A stretch of DNA of 12,664 nucleotides from Deltaproteobacteria bacterium (GTDB lineage: Bacteria > Desulfobacterota_B > Binatia > Binatales > Binataceae), in assembly GCA_021827465.1 (NCBI GenBank), contig JAKAVX010000030.1:1-12664 (forward strand), given 5' to 3'. Position numbers and translations under genes: made by a program. The stretch's first letter is position 1. The number at the start of each line of letters is the position of its first letter. The notes under the pieces were generated by a model that saw nothing but the letters and a program-made list of their open reading frames with translations, searched no databases and was not told the origin of the DNA. Below, one piece after another: positions 6,903-12,664 of the stretch.

Positions 6903-7781
6903 CTACTCGCCTTCCTGCTGCGACCATCGCAGGAAGACCACGCTCGCGGCGATCATGAGAATGAGCGCCTGCCCGACCCACATCAGGATGCCGCCGATCC
7001 TCTGATCGGAGAGGGCCGTCATCCCCCACGGCTGCGGAGCGTCGAGCCAGGTGTAGATGACGGATTGGGCGAGCGTTACCGGAGCGGCCACGGCCGTCAT
7101 CGGGATAATGAGCAGGAACAGGTACAGGACCTGGAGCGGACGCGGAAGGCTCGGAAACTCGGGCATCGGGCTCAGGATGGGCCACCATAGCAGCACGCCC
7201 GCCGAGAGCAGCGCCGCGCGAATCCCGCCGTAAAACGGCCGCGCGTGGCAGATCTGATTGCATACGAGCGGATAGTGAATCGTCGCGAACACTACTGTGA
7301 AGGCGCCGAACGCGACCGGTGCGCGGGTAAGGAATCGCACGACGGGCCGTATCCCCGGCCGGGTCAGCACCGGGCGCAGCATCCAGTCCGGGAGCCCGAA
7401 CAGAAGCAGCGGCGCCGCCACCATCACGAGCAGTATCTGCTCGGTAATGTACGCGACGAAAACGCGCTGCCACGCAAGCCGGTCGAGCGGTCCGGCCACC
7501 ACTGCGGCCGTTACGGCCAACGAGGCGAAAAAGCAGAGCGTCTGCCACCATTCGGGGCGCCGTTTGATCTTGGCGATGGCGCCGAGATACCCAGCCGCCA
7601 TCACGGCCACAAATACGTAAACCCACGCATGCGACGGACGCGGCATCGCCATCCCGTTCATCGGGCCGCCGACAACCGATTGAATCGTGGGGCTTTTGGC
7701 CGCCGCCCCGACCCCATCGATAGTGAACGCACCTGCGGCGGTGATAGCTGCCACCAGCGCGGTCTTCATTCCAGCTCTCAT
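6903..7781 (-). CDS. ctaG: CtaG (caa3-type) cytochrome c oxidase assembly protein
   Basis: This 292-aa inner-membrane protein of the CtaG_caa3 family is implicated in building the copper centres of heme-copper oxidases. An N-terminal hydrophobic segment (about 6-26) is followed by about seven helices (near 52-70, 79-97, 108-130, 155-170, 186-202, 217-234, 262-285). Family-like segments are GPLDRLAWQRVFVAY, APLLLFGLP (123-131), WWPILSPMPEFP (199-210) and DQRIGGILMWVG (259-270). The family's usual His pair in the third helix (ahMxQH as I recall it) appears as AYITEQ, while C174-x3-C178-H179 occurs in a later segment. ATG 7781 is preferred: GGAGG lies 11 bases upstream, whereas the longer frame needs TTG. 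It lies downstream of copC-copD with its own leader. Confidence 0.85.
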   Translation of the reverse strand: MRAGMKTALVAAITAAGAFTIDGVGAAAKSPTIQSVVGGPMNGMAMPRPSHAWVYVFVAVMAAGYLGAIAKIKRRPEWWQTLCFFASLAVTAAVVAGPLDRLAWQRVFVAYITEQILLVMVAAPLLLFGLPDWMLRPVLTRPGIRPVVRFLTRAPVAFGAFTVVFATIHYPLVCNQICHARPFYGGIRAALLSAGVLLWWPILSPMPEFPSLPRPLQVLYLFLLIIPMTAVAAPVTLAQSVIYTWLDAPQPWGMTALSDQRIGGILMWVGQALILMIAASVVFLRWSQQEGE

Positions 7782-7815
7782 GTTCCTGGCAACCTCCGCA
7801 CGGTTAACCAATCGG

Positions 7816-7836
7816 CCCTGTCCTTGCGCGACAGGG
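7816..7836 (-). other. Stem-loop/dyad in the ctaG leader
   Basis: CCCTGTC (7816-7822) and GACAGGG (7830-7836) form a perfect 7-bp inverted repeat with loop CTTGCGC. It sits 35-55 bases upstream of the ctaG start and downstream of the candidate promoter. It may be an operator for a metal-responsive regulator or an RNA structure in the leader. Confidence 0.45.
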
Positions 7837-7880
7837 GTGTCTTTGCGGCGGTGGAAAAGCGAATCGGCGCTCGACGCAAT

Positions 7881-7911
7881 CTTATAATCGTCGCACGCAA
7901 ATCTATCTTAA
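7881..7911 (-). promoter_or_regulatory. Candidate promoter for ctaG
   Basis: On the minus strand TATAAG (7886-7881) is a good -10. The -35 is weak: TTAAGA (7911-7906), 19 bp upstream. It overlaps the 8-bp palindrome TAACGTTA (7909-7916). The surrounding 100 bases are clearly AT-richer than the genes around them, as expected of a promoter. Confidence 0.4.
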
Positions 7912-7975
7912 CGTTATGCGCATCATTGGCCCCGCATTTCCAGTAGGCGCGGATTAAAAAGATTTCATCGCGGGC

Positions 7976-8848
7976 TCAATGCGGCGGCGGCGTGTTCGCG
8001 AGCATCGAGGCCGCGACGAGCGCGGCGAGAAGCAGGACGCATTCGGCGCCGACCGTGCGCGCGAGCGATTTGCGCGCGGCTGATTCATCGCTGGCCGGAA
8101 CGATCAGGTAGCGGTTGTAGGCGCCGATCGCGAGAACGATCGCGAACAGTGCGATCTTGGCGAGCAGCGTCCGGCCGTAAGCCGTATCGACAAGGCGCGC
8201 GACGCTTGCGCCGAGAGTCTGATAAGCCATCGTGACGCCCGATAATCCGAGCGCGAGCACCATCCACGCAATCATCGCCGAGACCCGCCGGGTCGCATCG
8301 CCGAGCCACGGCGCGTCCGGTTCCGTCGTCAGCATCAGCAGCAGCCCGCCTATCGCGCCCAACCAGAAACCGGCTGCGGTCTCGTGAATGAAGTAGATCG
8401 CAACCCCGGCGTAGCCGTGGTCGATCGCATGGCTTGAAAACGCTTCGAGGATGAACAGCGCGCTCACCAGCATCGTCAGCCGCGAGGCGGCGCGTTCCGG
8501 CTGCGAGCGCATGATAGCCACTGCGGCGATCGCGACAGCCCCGGCAATCCTGCACACCCATAAAAATCCCGCATTGGTCGAAGCGACTGCTTCGGGCACG
8601 AAGCGGATCGCGCCGCTGATGGAAACGTCCGCCATCTGCGCCACCTGCGCGAGCATCGCAAGCGGCGTGGTCACAAGCACGCCCGCCGCGAGCGCGACCC
8701 ACAGCGGGCGAAACGTGCGAAGGGCGCGCCCGCGGACGTTTCCGTCGCGCGGCACGACCGACAGCACGAAGGCTGCGGTGCCGAGCAGCAATTCCTCGCA
8801 CGCGACAAGCGGCCATTCGATTGCGGCGAGCCGGTAGAGCGGGTTCAT
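7976..8848 (-). CDS. copD: CopD family copper resistance/uptake membrane protein
   Basis: CopD proteins are inner-membrane partners of periplasmic CopC and are thought to carry copper into the cytoplasm or hand it on to oxidases. This 290-aa product has about eight hydrophobic segments. It carries conserved His in SSHAIDHG and YFIHETAAGFWLGAIGG, and the CopD-domain signature AYGRTLLAKIALFAIVLAIG followed by AYNRYL near the C-terminus. The ATG at 8848 overlaps the copC stop (ATGA), supporting coupled translation and a joint function. The length matches the short CopD form without a fused CopC domain. The stop is followed by the 194-base ctaG leader. Confidence 0.9.
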   Translation of the reverse strand: MNPLYRLAAIEWPLVACEELLLGTAAFVLSVVPRDGNVRGRALRTFRPLWVALAAGVLVTTPLAMLAQVAQMADVSISGAIRFVPEAVASTNAGFLWVCRIAGAVAIAAVAIMRSQPERAASRLTMLVSALFILEAFSSHAIDHGYAGVAIYFIHETAAGFWLGAIGGLLLMLTTEPDAPWLGDATRRVSAMIAWMVLALGLSGVTMAYQTLGASVARLVDTAYGRTLLAKIALFAIVLAIGAYNRYLIVPASDESAARKSLARTVGAECVLLLAALVAASMLANTPPPH

Positions 8849-9234
8849 TGCGGGGCGGGCGCGACCGTGAAGGTGTACGAACCGTTGGTGCGATGGCCGT
8901 CCTCGGCGACGACCTGCCATTCCACCTTGTAGTGCCCTGGCGCGAGACGGCCCACCTTCACGCTGAGCGTGCGATGGTCGGAGCCGACACTCGGAGCACC
9001 GCTGTCGTGGCTTTGGCCGTGCGCGTCGAGCACCTTCAGTTTCGCAAACGCGTGCTCGATAGGAGCGTTGTAAGTGATGCTCACCTTGCCTGGCGATGAC
9101 TTGACGGTTGCGCCCGCGCACGGGTTCTCCGTGGACGGATACGCGTGCGCCATCGCGGCTCGTGGCGCGCCGAGGAGCAGTATCGCCAGCACGGCCTGAG
9201 TTGTGATCGCCAGTCGAAGAGTGCGAATCTTCAT
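8845..9234 (-). CDS. copC: CopC periplasmic copper-binding protein
   Basis: This 129-aa precursor has a signal peptide (about 1-29) ending AAMA before His30. The mature cupredoxin-like beta-barrel of 100 aa starts HAYPSTENP. The CopC Cu(II) site needs the mature N-terminal His plus Asp and His in a DGH motif. Here these are H30, D112 and H114, i.e. mature positions 1, 83 and 85, so a high-affinity Cu(II) site is expected. A Met-rich Cu(I) site is not seen, so this is a Cu(II)-only type. The single Cys39 in the NPCAGATV loop is unusual. Both ends overlap neighbours by four bases: the start with the upstream beta-barrel gene and the stop with copD. Confidence 0.93.
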   Translation of the reverse strand: MKIRTLRLAITTQAVLAILLLGAPRAAMAHAYPSTENPCAGATVKSSPGKVSITYNAPIEHAFAKLKVLDAHGQSHDSGAPSVGSDHRTLSVKVGRLAPGHYKVEWQVVAEDGHRTNGSYTFTVAPAPQ

Positions 9235-10124
9235 AGCGGAGTCCAGTTGGTGGCCGGAACTGCGTCGTCGAGGAAGATGTCGAGAAGGCCGAGCACCGCG
9301 GCATGCGTCGCCGGAACGGTCGCATTGTTCAGCGGAACCTGCGTCGCGGCGCTCAGCTCGATATAGCTGCCGACATAGGCGATGCCGGGCGTCATGCGAA
9401 TGTCGGGAAAGGTCTCGCCGGCGGGGCCGGTAACGAGTTGGTCGTAGTTGAACTCGACATAGGGGAACAGATCCCGCAGCGGCCATCGAAGCCCGATATC
9501 TTTCACGTTATTGCTCAGGTACGGGAGCGAGTACTCGATCACCTCGTCGGCGAACATCTCGTGGCTGGTATGGCCGCCGAGCGCGGCAACGTAGCCGAAA
9601 TCGCCCTGGAAGCCGATCGGGCGCAGGTACTTGAGAACGCTCCAGTTGGGCAGATCTCCCATCCCCTTGGCCCACAGCATCAGCGGGCCGAGGCTGGTGT
9701 GCTGCTGATCCTGCACGCTTGGATTTCCGGTCGGCAAGTCCAGTTCGGCGGCGATCGATAGTCTCAGCTCGTGCTTTGGGATGGTCAGAAACGCCCACTT
9801 CGGAAGCACTTCGAGATTGCCGAAGCCGGTTTCGTACGCGCCCTGTTTGGGCGAAAGGCTTATCCATTCGGTTGACAGGGTGAGACTTGCGGTTTTACTG
9901 AGTTGTTTTTCGATCGACGAGCCAAGCGAAAACTCTCTGCCGTCGGCGGTTCGATACCAGGACGGCTGCAGGATGTCGAATTCGTTCTTTGGATTCGCGT
10001 CTTCAGTGATCATCGGTTCGATGAACTCGTAGTCGCCAACTATACCGTGCGCCCACGCTCTCGCACCCGGCATCGCGACCGCCAGAGCCGCGATCGCTAT
10101 CAATATTATCCGGCCGTTTCGCAT
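9231..10124 (-). CDS. Secreted beta-barrel-like protein (MetA-phenol-pathway/transporter-like) of the copper cluster
   Basis: The 297-aa precursor starts with a signal peptide (MRNGR, hydrophobic core, cleavage near ARAWA-HG at 25). The rest alternates short amphipathic strands with Gly/Asn turns. TGFGNLEVLPKWAF (99-112) and LSIAAELDLPTG (122-133) resemble the outer-membrane barrel family annotated as 'MetA-pathway of phenol degradation' or putative transporter. The C-terminus ends TNWTPL rather than a terminal Phe, so insertion into the outer membrane is not certain. The start at 10124 is chosen because it begins the signal peptide; the upstream extension is not protein-like. It overlaps copC by four bases, so it probably belongs to copper handling, for example at the outer membrane. 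The function is unknown. Confidence 0.65.
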   Translation of the reverse strand: MRNGRIILIAIAALAVAMPGARAWAHGIVGDYEFIEPMITEDANPKNEFDILQPSWYRTADGREFSLGSSIEKQLSKTASLTLSTEWISLSPKQGAYETGFGNLEVLPKWAFLTIPKHELRLSIAAELDLPTGNPSVQDQQHTSLGPLMLWAKGMGDLPNWSVLKYLRPIGFQGDFGYVAALGGHTSHEMFADEVIEYSLPYLSNNVKDIGLRWPLRDLFPYVEFNYDQLVTGPAGETFPDIRMTPGIAYVGSYIELSAATQVPLNNATVPATHAAVLGLLDIFLDDAVPATNWTPL

Positions 10125-10224
10125 TACCAGACCCGTGACGGCCCGCCCGGGGCACGCCTTCGATGCACCGCTGAAGAGCATTCGCCGCCAACGGTTACCT
10201 AACTCGAAAAAGAAAAATATCGGG

Positions 10225-10545
10225 TCAGCAGGCAAACGTTCGCGGCGGGGGGGGATCTGGTGCTTCGAGGATTCGTGAACTGAGCGTCAGCGACATGTCA
10301 CGCGCAGCCCCGAGCGTGTGGCGCGGCGCGTAAACGAAAGCCCGCGCGCAGGGCAGCGGAACATACGAAGCGCTCAGAAAACGATCGGCGGACGTGAGCG
10401 GATGGCAAACATTGAGAGTGATCGCCGGATGGGCGCCGGGTTCGACGATCACACCGCAACAGAGCGGAAGGCTTCCGATCAGGACGACAAAGCATAGCGC
10501 CAGGGCAACGAGCGGCAGGTCGCGAACTTTTTTCAGAACAACCAT
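10225..10545 (-). CDS. Small Cys-containing membrane-anchored hypothetical protein
   Basis: This 106-aa product has no function I recognise. It starts with charged residues, a hydrophobic segment (about 9-28) and LPLCCG (27-31), then a soluble part containing LNVCHPL (44-50) and PLPCARAF (63-70). There are six cysteines in total (18, 29, 30, 47, 66, 106). The CC pair and CHP motif suggest metal or redox chemistry on the outer face of the inner membrane. No proper lipobox is present. Its ATG lies inside the end of the DUF2318 gene (13-base overlap), supporting a real coupled gene. A run of eight C on the coding strand (10254-10247) encodes prolines near the C-terminus; loss of one base would fuse it to the following beta-barrel frame. 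Confidence 0.55.
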   Translation of the reverse strand: MVVLKKVRDLPLVALALCFVVLIGSLPLCCGVIVEPGAHPAITLNVCHPLTSADRFLSASYVPLPCARAFVYAPRHTLGAARDMSLTLSSRILEAPDPPPPRTFAC

Positions 10546-11000
10546 CGCCCTTTTTCGAGCGCGCTCACGGTCACGTCAACTTTGCTGCCGTGCTTGGTTA
10601 CAGGAAGCTTGACCGGCACGCAGGAGGCCTTGCCCGTGCGCATGTGATTGATACGGTAGCGGGTGCCGCACGTCCGGCACATCAGGTATCCGTTATGCGC
10701 CGAATAGCCGGCGCGATGCCTGTAACATTCCCGGCATGCGTCGAATGCGGCGTAGACTTTGCCCTTGGCGCTGCGGGCAAGCAGAAAGCGCAGCCGCTTG
10801 CCGGCGCTGTCGCGGTAGCAGAATAGTTTTGCGGTTCCTGGCGCGAGGTTCTGGATGCTGATTTCGAGCGTGCCGGAGCCACGCACCGCCGTGCACGCGG
10901 GGCCGGAGGAGCGAGTCGCCAGCAAAAACGCGGCAACCACCATCGCGACAACCGCGATCCCGGCGGTCCTGGTCAAGCGTCTTTTCCTCTGGCGCCGCAT
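10533..11000 (-). CDS. DUF2318 (FtrD-like) membrane-anchored Fe-S/metal protein
   Basis: This 155-aa protein has a basic start and one membrane helix (about 13-28), then a periplasmic DUF2318 domain. The hallmark cysteines are FDACRECYRHRAGY (C89, C92), MCRTCGTRY (C108, C111) and C127. This family includes the C-terminal part of FtrD-type proteins of periplasmic iron-transport systems and is predicted to bind an Fe-S cluster or transfer electrons. Here it stands alone, without the multi-helix N-terminal part, and precedes CopC/CopD/CtaG genes. The ATG at 11000 has no ribosome binding site. A candidate promoter places the RNA start at or next to it, so a leaderless message is possible. A longer open frame upstream lacks conservation. 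Confidence 0.85.
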   Translation of the reverse strand: MRRQRKRRLTRTAGIAVVAMVVAAFLLATRSSGPACTAVRGSGTLEISIQNLAPGTAKLFCYRDSAGKRLRFLLARSAKGKVYAAFDACRECYRHRAGYSAHNGYLMCRTCGTRYRINHMRTGKASCVPVKLPVTKHGSKVDVTVSALEKGRWLF

Positions 11001-11007
11001 CGCACGG

Positions 11008-11037
11008 ATTACAACACGCGCCGTGACGCGGTAGCAA
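11008..11037 (-). promoter_or_regulatory. Candidate promoter of the DUF2318-copper cluster
   Basis: On the minus strand TTGCTA (11037-11032) and TGTAAT (11013-11008) are 18 bp apart. The expected RNA start is near 11001, directly at the DUF2318 ATG, matching the absence of a Shine-Dalgarno. A GC-rich hairpin (AGCGCG/CGCGCT, 11037-11051) overlaps the -35 and could help end the upstream crotonase transcript. Confidence 0.4.
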
Positions 11038-11085
11038 GCGCGCGGCGCGCTGCGAGGTGAAAGACTTCCCGCGCGGGCGCTCTCT

Positions 11086-11871
11086 TTATCGGCCCTCGAA
11101 TTTGGGCGTGCGTTTTTCGAGGAACGCCCGCAATCCTTCCTGGAAATCACCCGACCTGAAAAGCAAGAGTAGCTGCATCAGCACGTGATGGCTGTGCGAC
11201 TCGAAGTCCTCGCTGAGGCCGTGACGATACAGACGCTTTATCGCGCGGACCGCGAGAGGAGCGTTCTCCGCGATCTTCGCCGCCCATTGCTCGGCCTCGG
11301 CCATCAGATTCTCGTGCGCGACGACCTTGTTGACGAGCCCGAGTTCGAGCGCGCGCGCGGGCCCGATATCGTCGGCGATAAAGCCGATCTCGCAGGCGCG
11401 CGCCCATCCGACCAGCCTCGGCAGGAACCATGTGCCGCCGCTTTCCGGAACGATTCCGCGCTTGGCGAAGGCGGGAACCAGCTTGGCCCGATCGCTCATC
11501 AGGCGGATGTCGCATCCGAGCGCGAGGTCGAATCCGTAACCGGCCGCCGGCCCGTTGAGCGCGCAGATGACCGGAACGTCGATCTGATGGAGCGTGACGG
11601 TTGGCAGTTCACGGGTGCTCAGATGGGAAGCGCCGCCGAGCTCGGCGCCGATTCCGCGCCCTGCGGCGGTGTCCTTCAGATCGAGCCCGCTGCAGAAGCC
11701 GCGGCCCTCGCCGGTGAGCACGATCGCCCGCACCTTCGGATCGTTGTCGAGTTCCGAGAGCCGCTCGCCGAGCGCATTGAGCATCTCGACGCTTATCGCG
11801 TTCATCCGGTCCGGGCGGTTGAGTCTCAGTACGGCGATATTGTCCTTGCGTTCGCACAGCAGGTCGCTCAT
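11086..11871 (-). CDS. Enoyl-CoA hydratase/isomerase (crotonase) family protein
   Basis: This 261-aa cytoplasmic crotonase-fold enzyme acts on acyl-CoA thioesters. The oxyanion-hole loops are FCSGLDL (59-65) and NGPAAGYGFDLALGCD (106-121). The two Glu of classical enoyl-CoA hydratase (rat E144 and E164) correspond to D115 and F135, so simple hydratase chemistry is doubtful. E143 in GIVPESGGTWFLPRL sits where PaaG has its catalytic Asp and ECI-type isomerases their Glu, pointing to double-bond isomerisation or a related reaction. ATG 11871 has AAGGA about 11 bases upstream; the longer frame lacks conservation. The gene is divergent from the hemerythrin gene and upstream of the DUF2318 cluster, with no evident functional link. 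Confidence 0.88.
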   Translation of the reverse strand: MSDLLCERKDNIAVLRLNRPDRMNAISVEMLNALGERLSELDNDPKVRAIVLTGEGRGFCSGLDLKDTAAGRGIGAELGGASHLSTRELPTVTLHQIDVPVICALNGPAAGYGFDLALGCDIRLMSDRAKLVPAFAKRGIVPESGGTWFLPRLVGWARACEIGFIADDIGPARALELGLVNKVVAHENLMAEAEQWAAKIAENAPLAVRAIKRLYRHGLSEDFESHSHHVLMQLLLLFRSGDFQEGLRAFLEKRTPKFEGR

Positions 11872-11958
11872 CGGGATTGGTTCCTTTTCAGAGTGGGGGT
11901 CGCGCTCGCTCCATGACACGGGAGGTTACGGTGCCGTTTTACTCGGTGCGAGGGGCGG

Positions 11959-12013
11959 GCGGCAAACACGCCGTGGCGGGAGGATCGGGATGCGAGCGCG
12001 GCAAGACACGCCG
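11959..12013. repeat. Imperfect direct repeat upstream of the hemerythrin promoter
   Basis: GCGGCAAACACGCCG (11959-11973) recurs as GCGGCAAGACACGCCG (11998-12013), identical apart from one inserted G, with a 39-bp period. Each copy is itself a CGGC-N6/7-GCCG dyad. The second copy ends 3 bases before the -35 of the hemerythrin promoter, the classic place for an activator site. Confidence 0.5.
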
Positions 12014-12016
12014 CGT

Positions 12017-12045
12017 TTGACCCTCGATGAACGTGTATTTATCAT
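12017..12045 (+). promoter_or_regulatory. sigma70-like promoter of the hemerythrin gene
   Basis: TTGACC (12017-12022), a 17-bp spacer and TATCAT (12040-12045) are close to consensus (5/6 in both boxes). The start would be near 12052, giving a 26-base leader. Because the -10 lies downstream of the in-frame ATG at 12027, this promoter supports ATG 12078 as the real start. Confidence 0.6.
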
Positions 12046-12077
12046 GCAACTTAAACTGGAGCGCCGGGTTCAAAGCC

Positions 12078-12542
12078 ATGAAAAACGAAAACGCGGGTAC
12101 GATAAGCGAGGTTCTCGTCCATGACCATCGCCGGCTCGAAGAGCTGCGCGATCGCGCCGGGCGTGCGCTTCGGACGGGAAACAGCGGCGAAGCCGCCGGT
12201 GTGTTTGCGCAGTTCGACAAGGGCCTTAGGCACCACATCTGCGTCGAGGAGGAGCTTCTGTTCCCCGCGCTCGAACGCGAGGGCGGTCTTCGCCGGGACT
12301 TCGGACCGACAGGCGTCATGATCGCCGAGCATCGCACGATAGAGGGCCTGCTGGAGCGGCTGGCGCGGGAGTTTTCCGGCGCAGCGGGAACGGAGAGTGC
12401 GGGCGCGGCGGCGATGGATCAACTCACGGCGATACTCGAAGCGCATGACGCGAAGGAAGAGATGGTGCTTTACCCGATGGCGGATCGGGTGATTGGCGAA
12501 GCCGGGCGCGATTCGATCGTCGCGAAACTGCGCGGCGAGTGA
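12078..12542 (+). CDS. Hemerythrin HHE cation-binding domain protein
   Basis: This 154-aa four-helix protein probably holds a non-heme di-iron centre. Metal-ligand candidates lie in all four helices: H15/H17 (LVHDHRRLEEL), H53 with E57/E59 (RHHICVEEELLFP), H85 (IAEHRTIEGLL) and H123 with E127 (LEAHDAKEEMVLYP). Such proteins sense or buffer O2 or NO, or take part in iron-sulfur repair. No RIC/YtfE-type N-terminal domain is present. The ATG at 12078 is supported by the upstream promoter; the ribosome binding site is weak. The preceding direct repeat suggests regulated expression. It has the same orientation as the partial gene that begins 44 bases downstream. Confidence 0.88.
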   Translation: MKNENAGTISEVLVHDHRRLEELRDRAGRALRTGNSGEAAGVFAQFDKGLRHHICVEEELLFPALEREGGLRRDFGPTGVMIAEHRTIEGLLERLAREFSGAAGTESAGAAAMDQLTAILEAHDAKEEMVLYPMADRVIGEAGRDSIVAKLRGE

Positions 12543-12586
12543 GGCGGCGACGGCGCTTTGCGGCGCCGCGTTGGGAGAGGCTTGCA

Positions 12587-12664
12587 ATGCTCCTTGGGAT
12601 GCTTGGCTCGGTCTCGCTGGGCGACGTGATACGCGGGATGTTCGACATGTCGACGCGATGGGAC
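12587..12664 (+). CDS. Unidentified protein (5' fragment)
   Basis: An open frame of 26 codons runs off the window end, starting at ATG 12587 with a good ribosome binding site (GGGAGAGG at 12573-12580, six-base spacer). The residues begin MLLGMLGSVSLGDVIRG and continue M-F-D-M-S-T-R-W-D. I do not recognise the family. The short distance to the hemerythrin gene suggests co-transcription. Confidence 0.5.
   Translation, partial: MLLGMLGSVSLGDVIRGMFDMSTRWD

Noticed and set aside
7245..7946. Plus-strand open frame (233 codons) opposite ctaG and its leader.
   Set aside because: It is Arg/His-rich without any motif, and the opposite strand encodes a clear membrane protein.
12027..12077. Alternative upstream start of the hemerythrin gene at ATG 12027.
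   Set aside because: The best -10 element (12040-12045) lies downstream of it, no ribosome binding site precedes it, and the extra 17 residues are not family-like.

Overview
This is a GC-rich, densely packed bacterial window. It contains 15 protein-coding genes: 13 complete, plus a 3' fragment at the left edge and a 5' fragment at the right edge. There are no RNA genes, insertion sequences, CRISPR arrays or phage genes. The gene content is chromosomal and metabolic: cofactor synthesis, CoA-ester chemistry and copper/respiratory functions. An OmpA-type protein and a predicted outer-membrane beta-barrel suggest a diderm organism. The mix resembles uncultivated soil or groundwater lineages such as Binatota/Desulfobacterota-like bacteria or Acidobacteriota, but this placement is only inference. 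No gene-free stretch exceeds about 206 bases. The larger gaps (126-316, 5314-5464, 7782-7975, 11872-12077) look like promoters and leaders.

Left edge (1-871, plus strand): the C-terminal tail of an OmpA-family protein is followed by a GC-rich terminator-like hairpin. A sigma70-like promoter then leads to a carboxymuconolactone-decarboxylase-family protein with a strong ribosome binding site.

Biotin operon (968-5313, minus strand): bioF-bioA-bioD-bioB in transcription order. bioF/bioA and bioA/bioD overlap, so they are probably translationally coupled. Together the products take pimeloyl-ACP or pimeloyl-CoA through KAPA, DAPA and dethiobiotin to biotin. The genes that make the pimeloyl chain (bioC/bioH or bioW/bioI types) are absent from the window. 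BioA looks like the Bacillus lysine-using type rather than the E. coli SAM-using type.

MaoC-CitE pair (5465-6801, plus strand): divergent from bioF. It encodes a single-hotdog MaoC-like hydratase and a CitE-like CoA-ester lyase whose start and stop codons overlap (ATGA). Hydratase followed by C-C lyase suggests degradation of a branched or dicarboxylic acyl-CoA; itaconyl-CoA or mesaconyl-CoA to citramalyl-CoA is one possibility.

Copper/respiration cluster (6903-11000, minus strand): in transcription order, an Fe-S-type DUF2318 protein, a small Cys-rich membrane protein, a secreted beta-barrel-like protein, CopC, CopD, and after a 194-base gap a CtaG(caa3)-type cytochrome oxidase assembly protein. 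Several genes overlap. This looks like an envelope system that passes metal from the outer membrane and periplasm to a heme-copper oxidase, and it is the most interesting part of the window.

Right edge: a crotonase-family enoyl-CoA hydratase/isomerase (minus strand) is divergent from a hemerythrin HHE protein (plus strand). The hemerythrin gene has a near-consensus promoter preceded by a 39-bp-spaced direct repeat. The window ends 26 codons into another plus-strand gene of unknown function.
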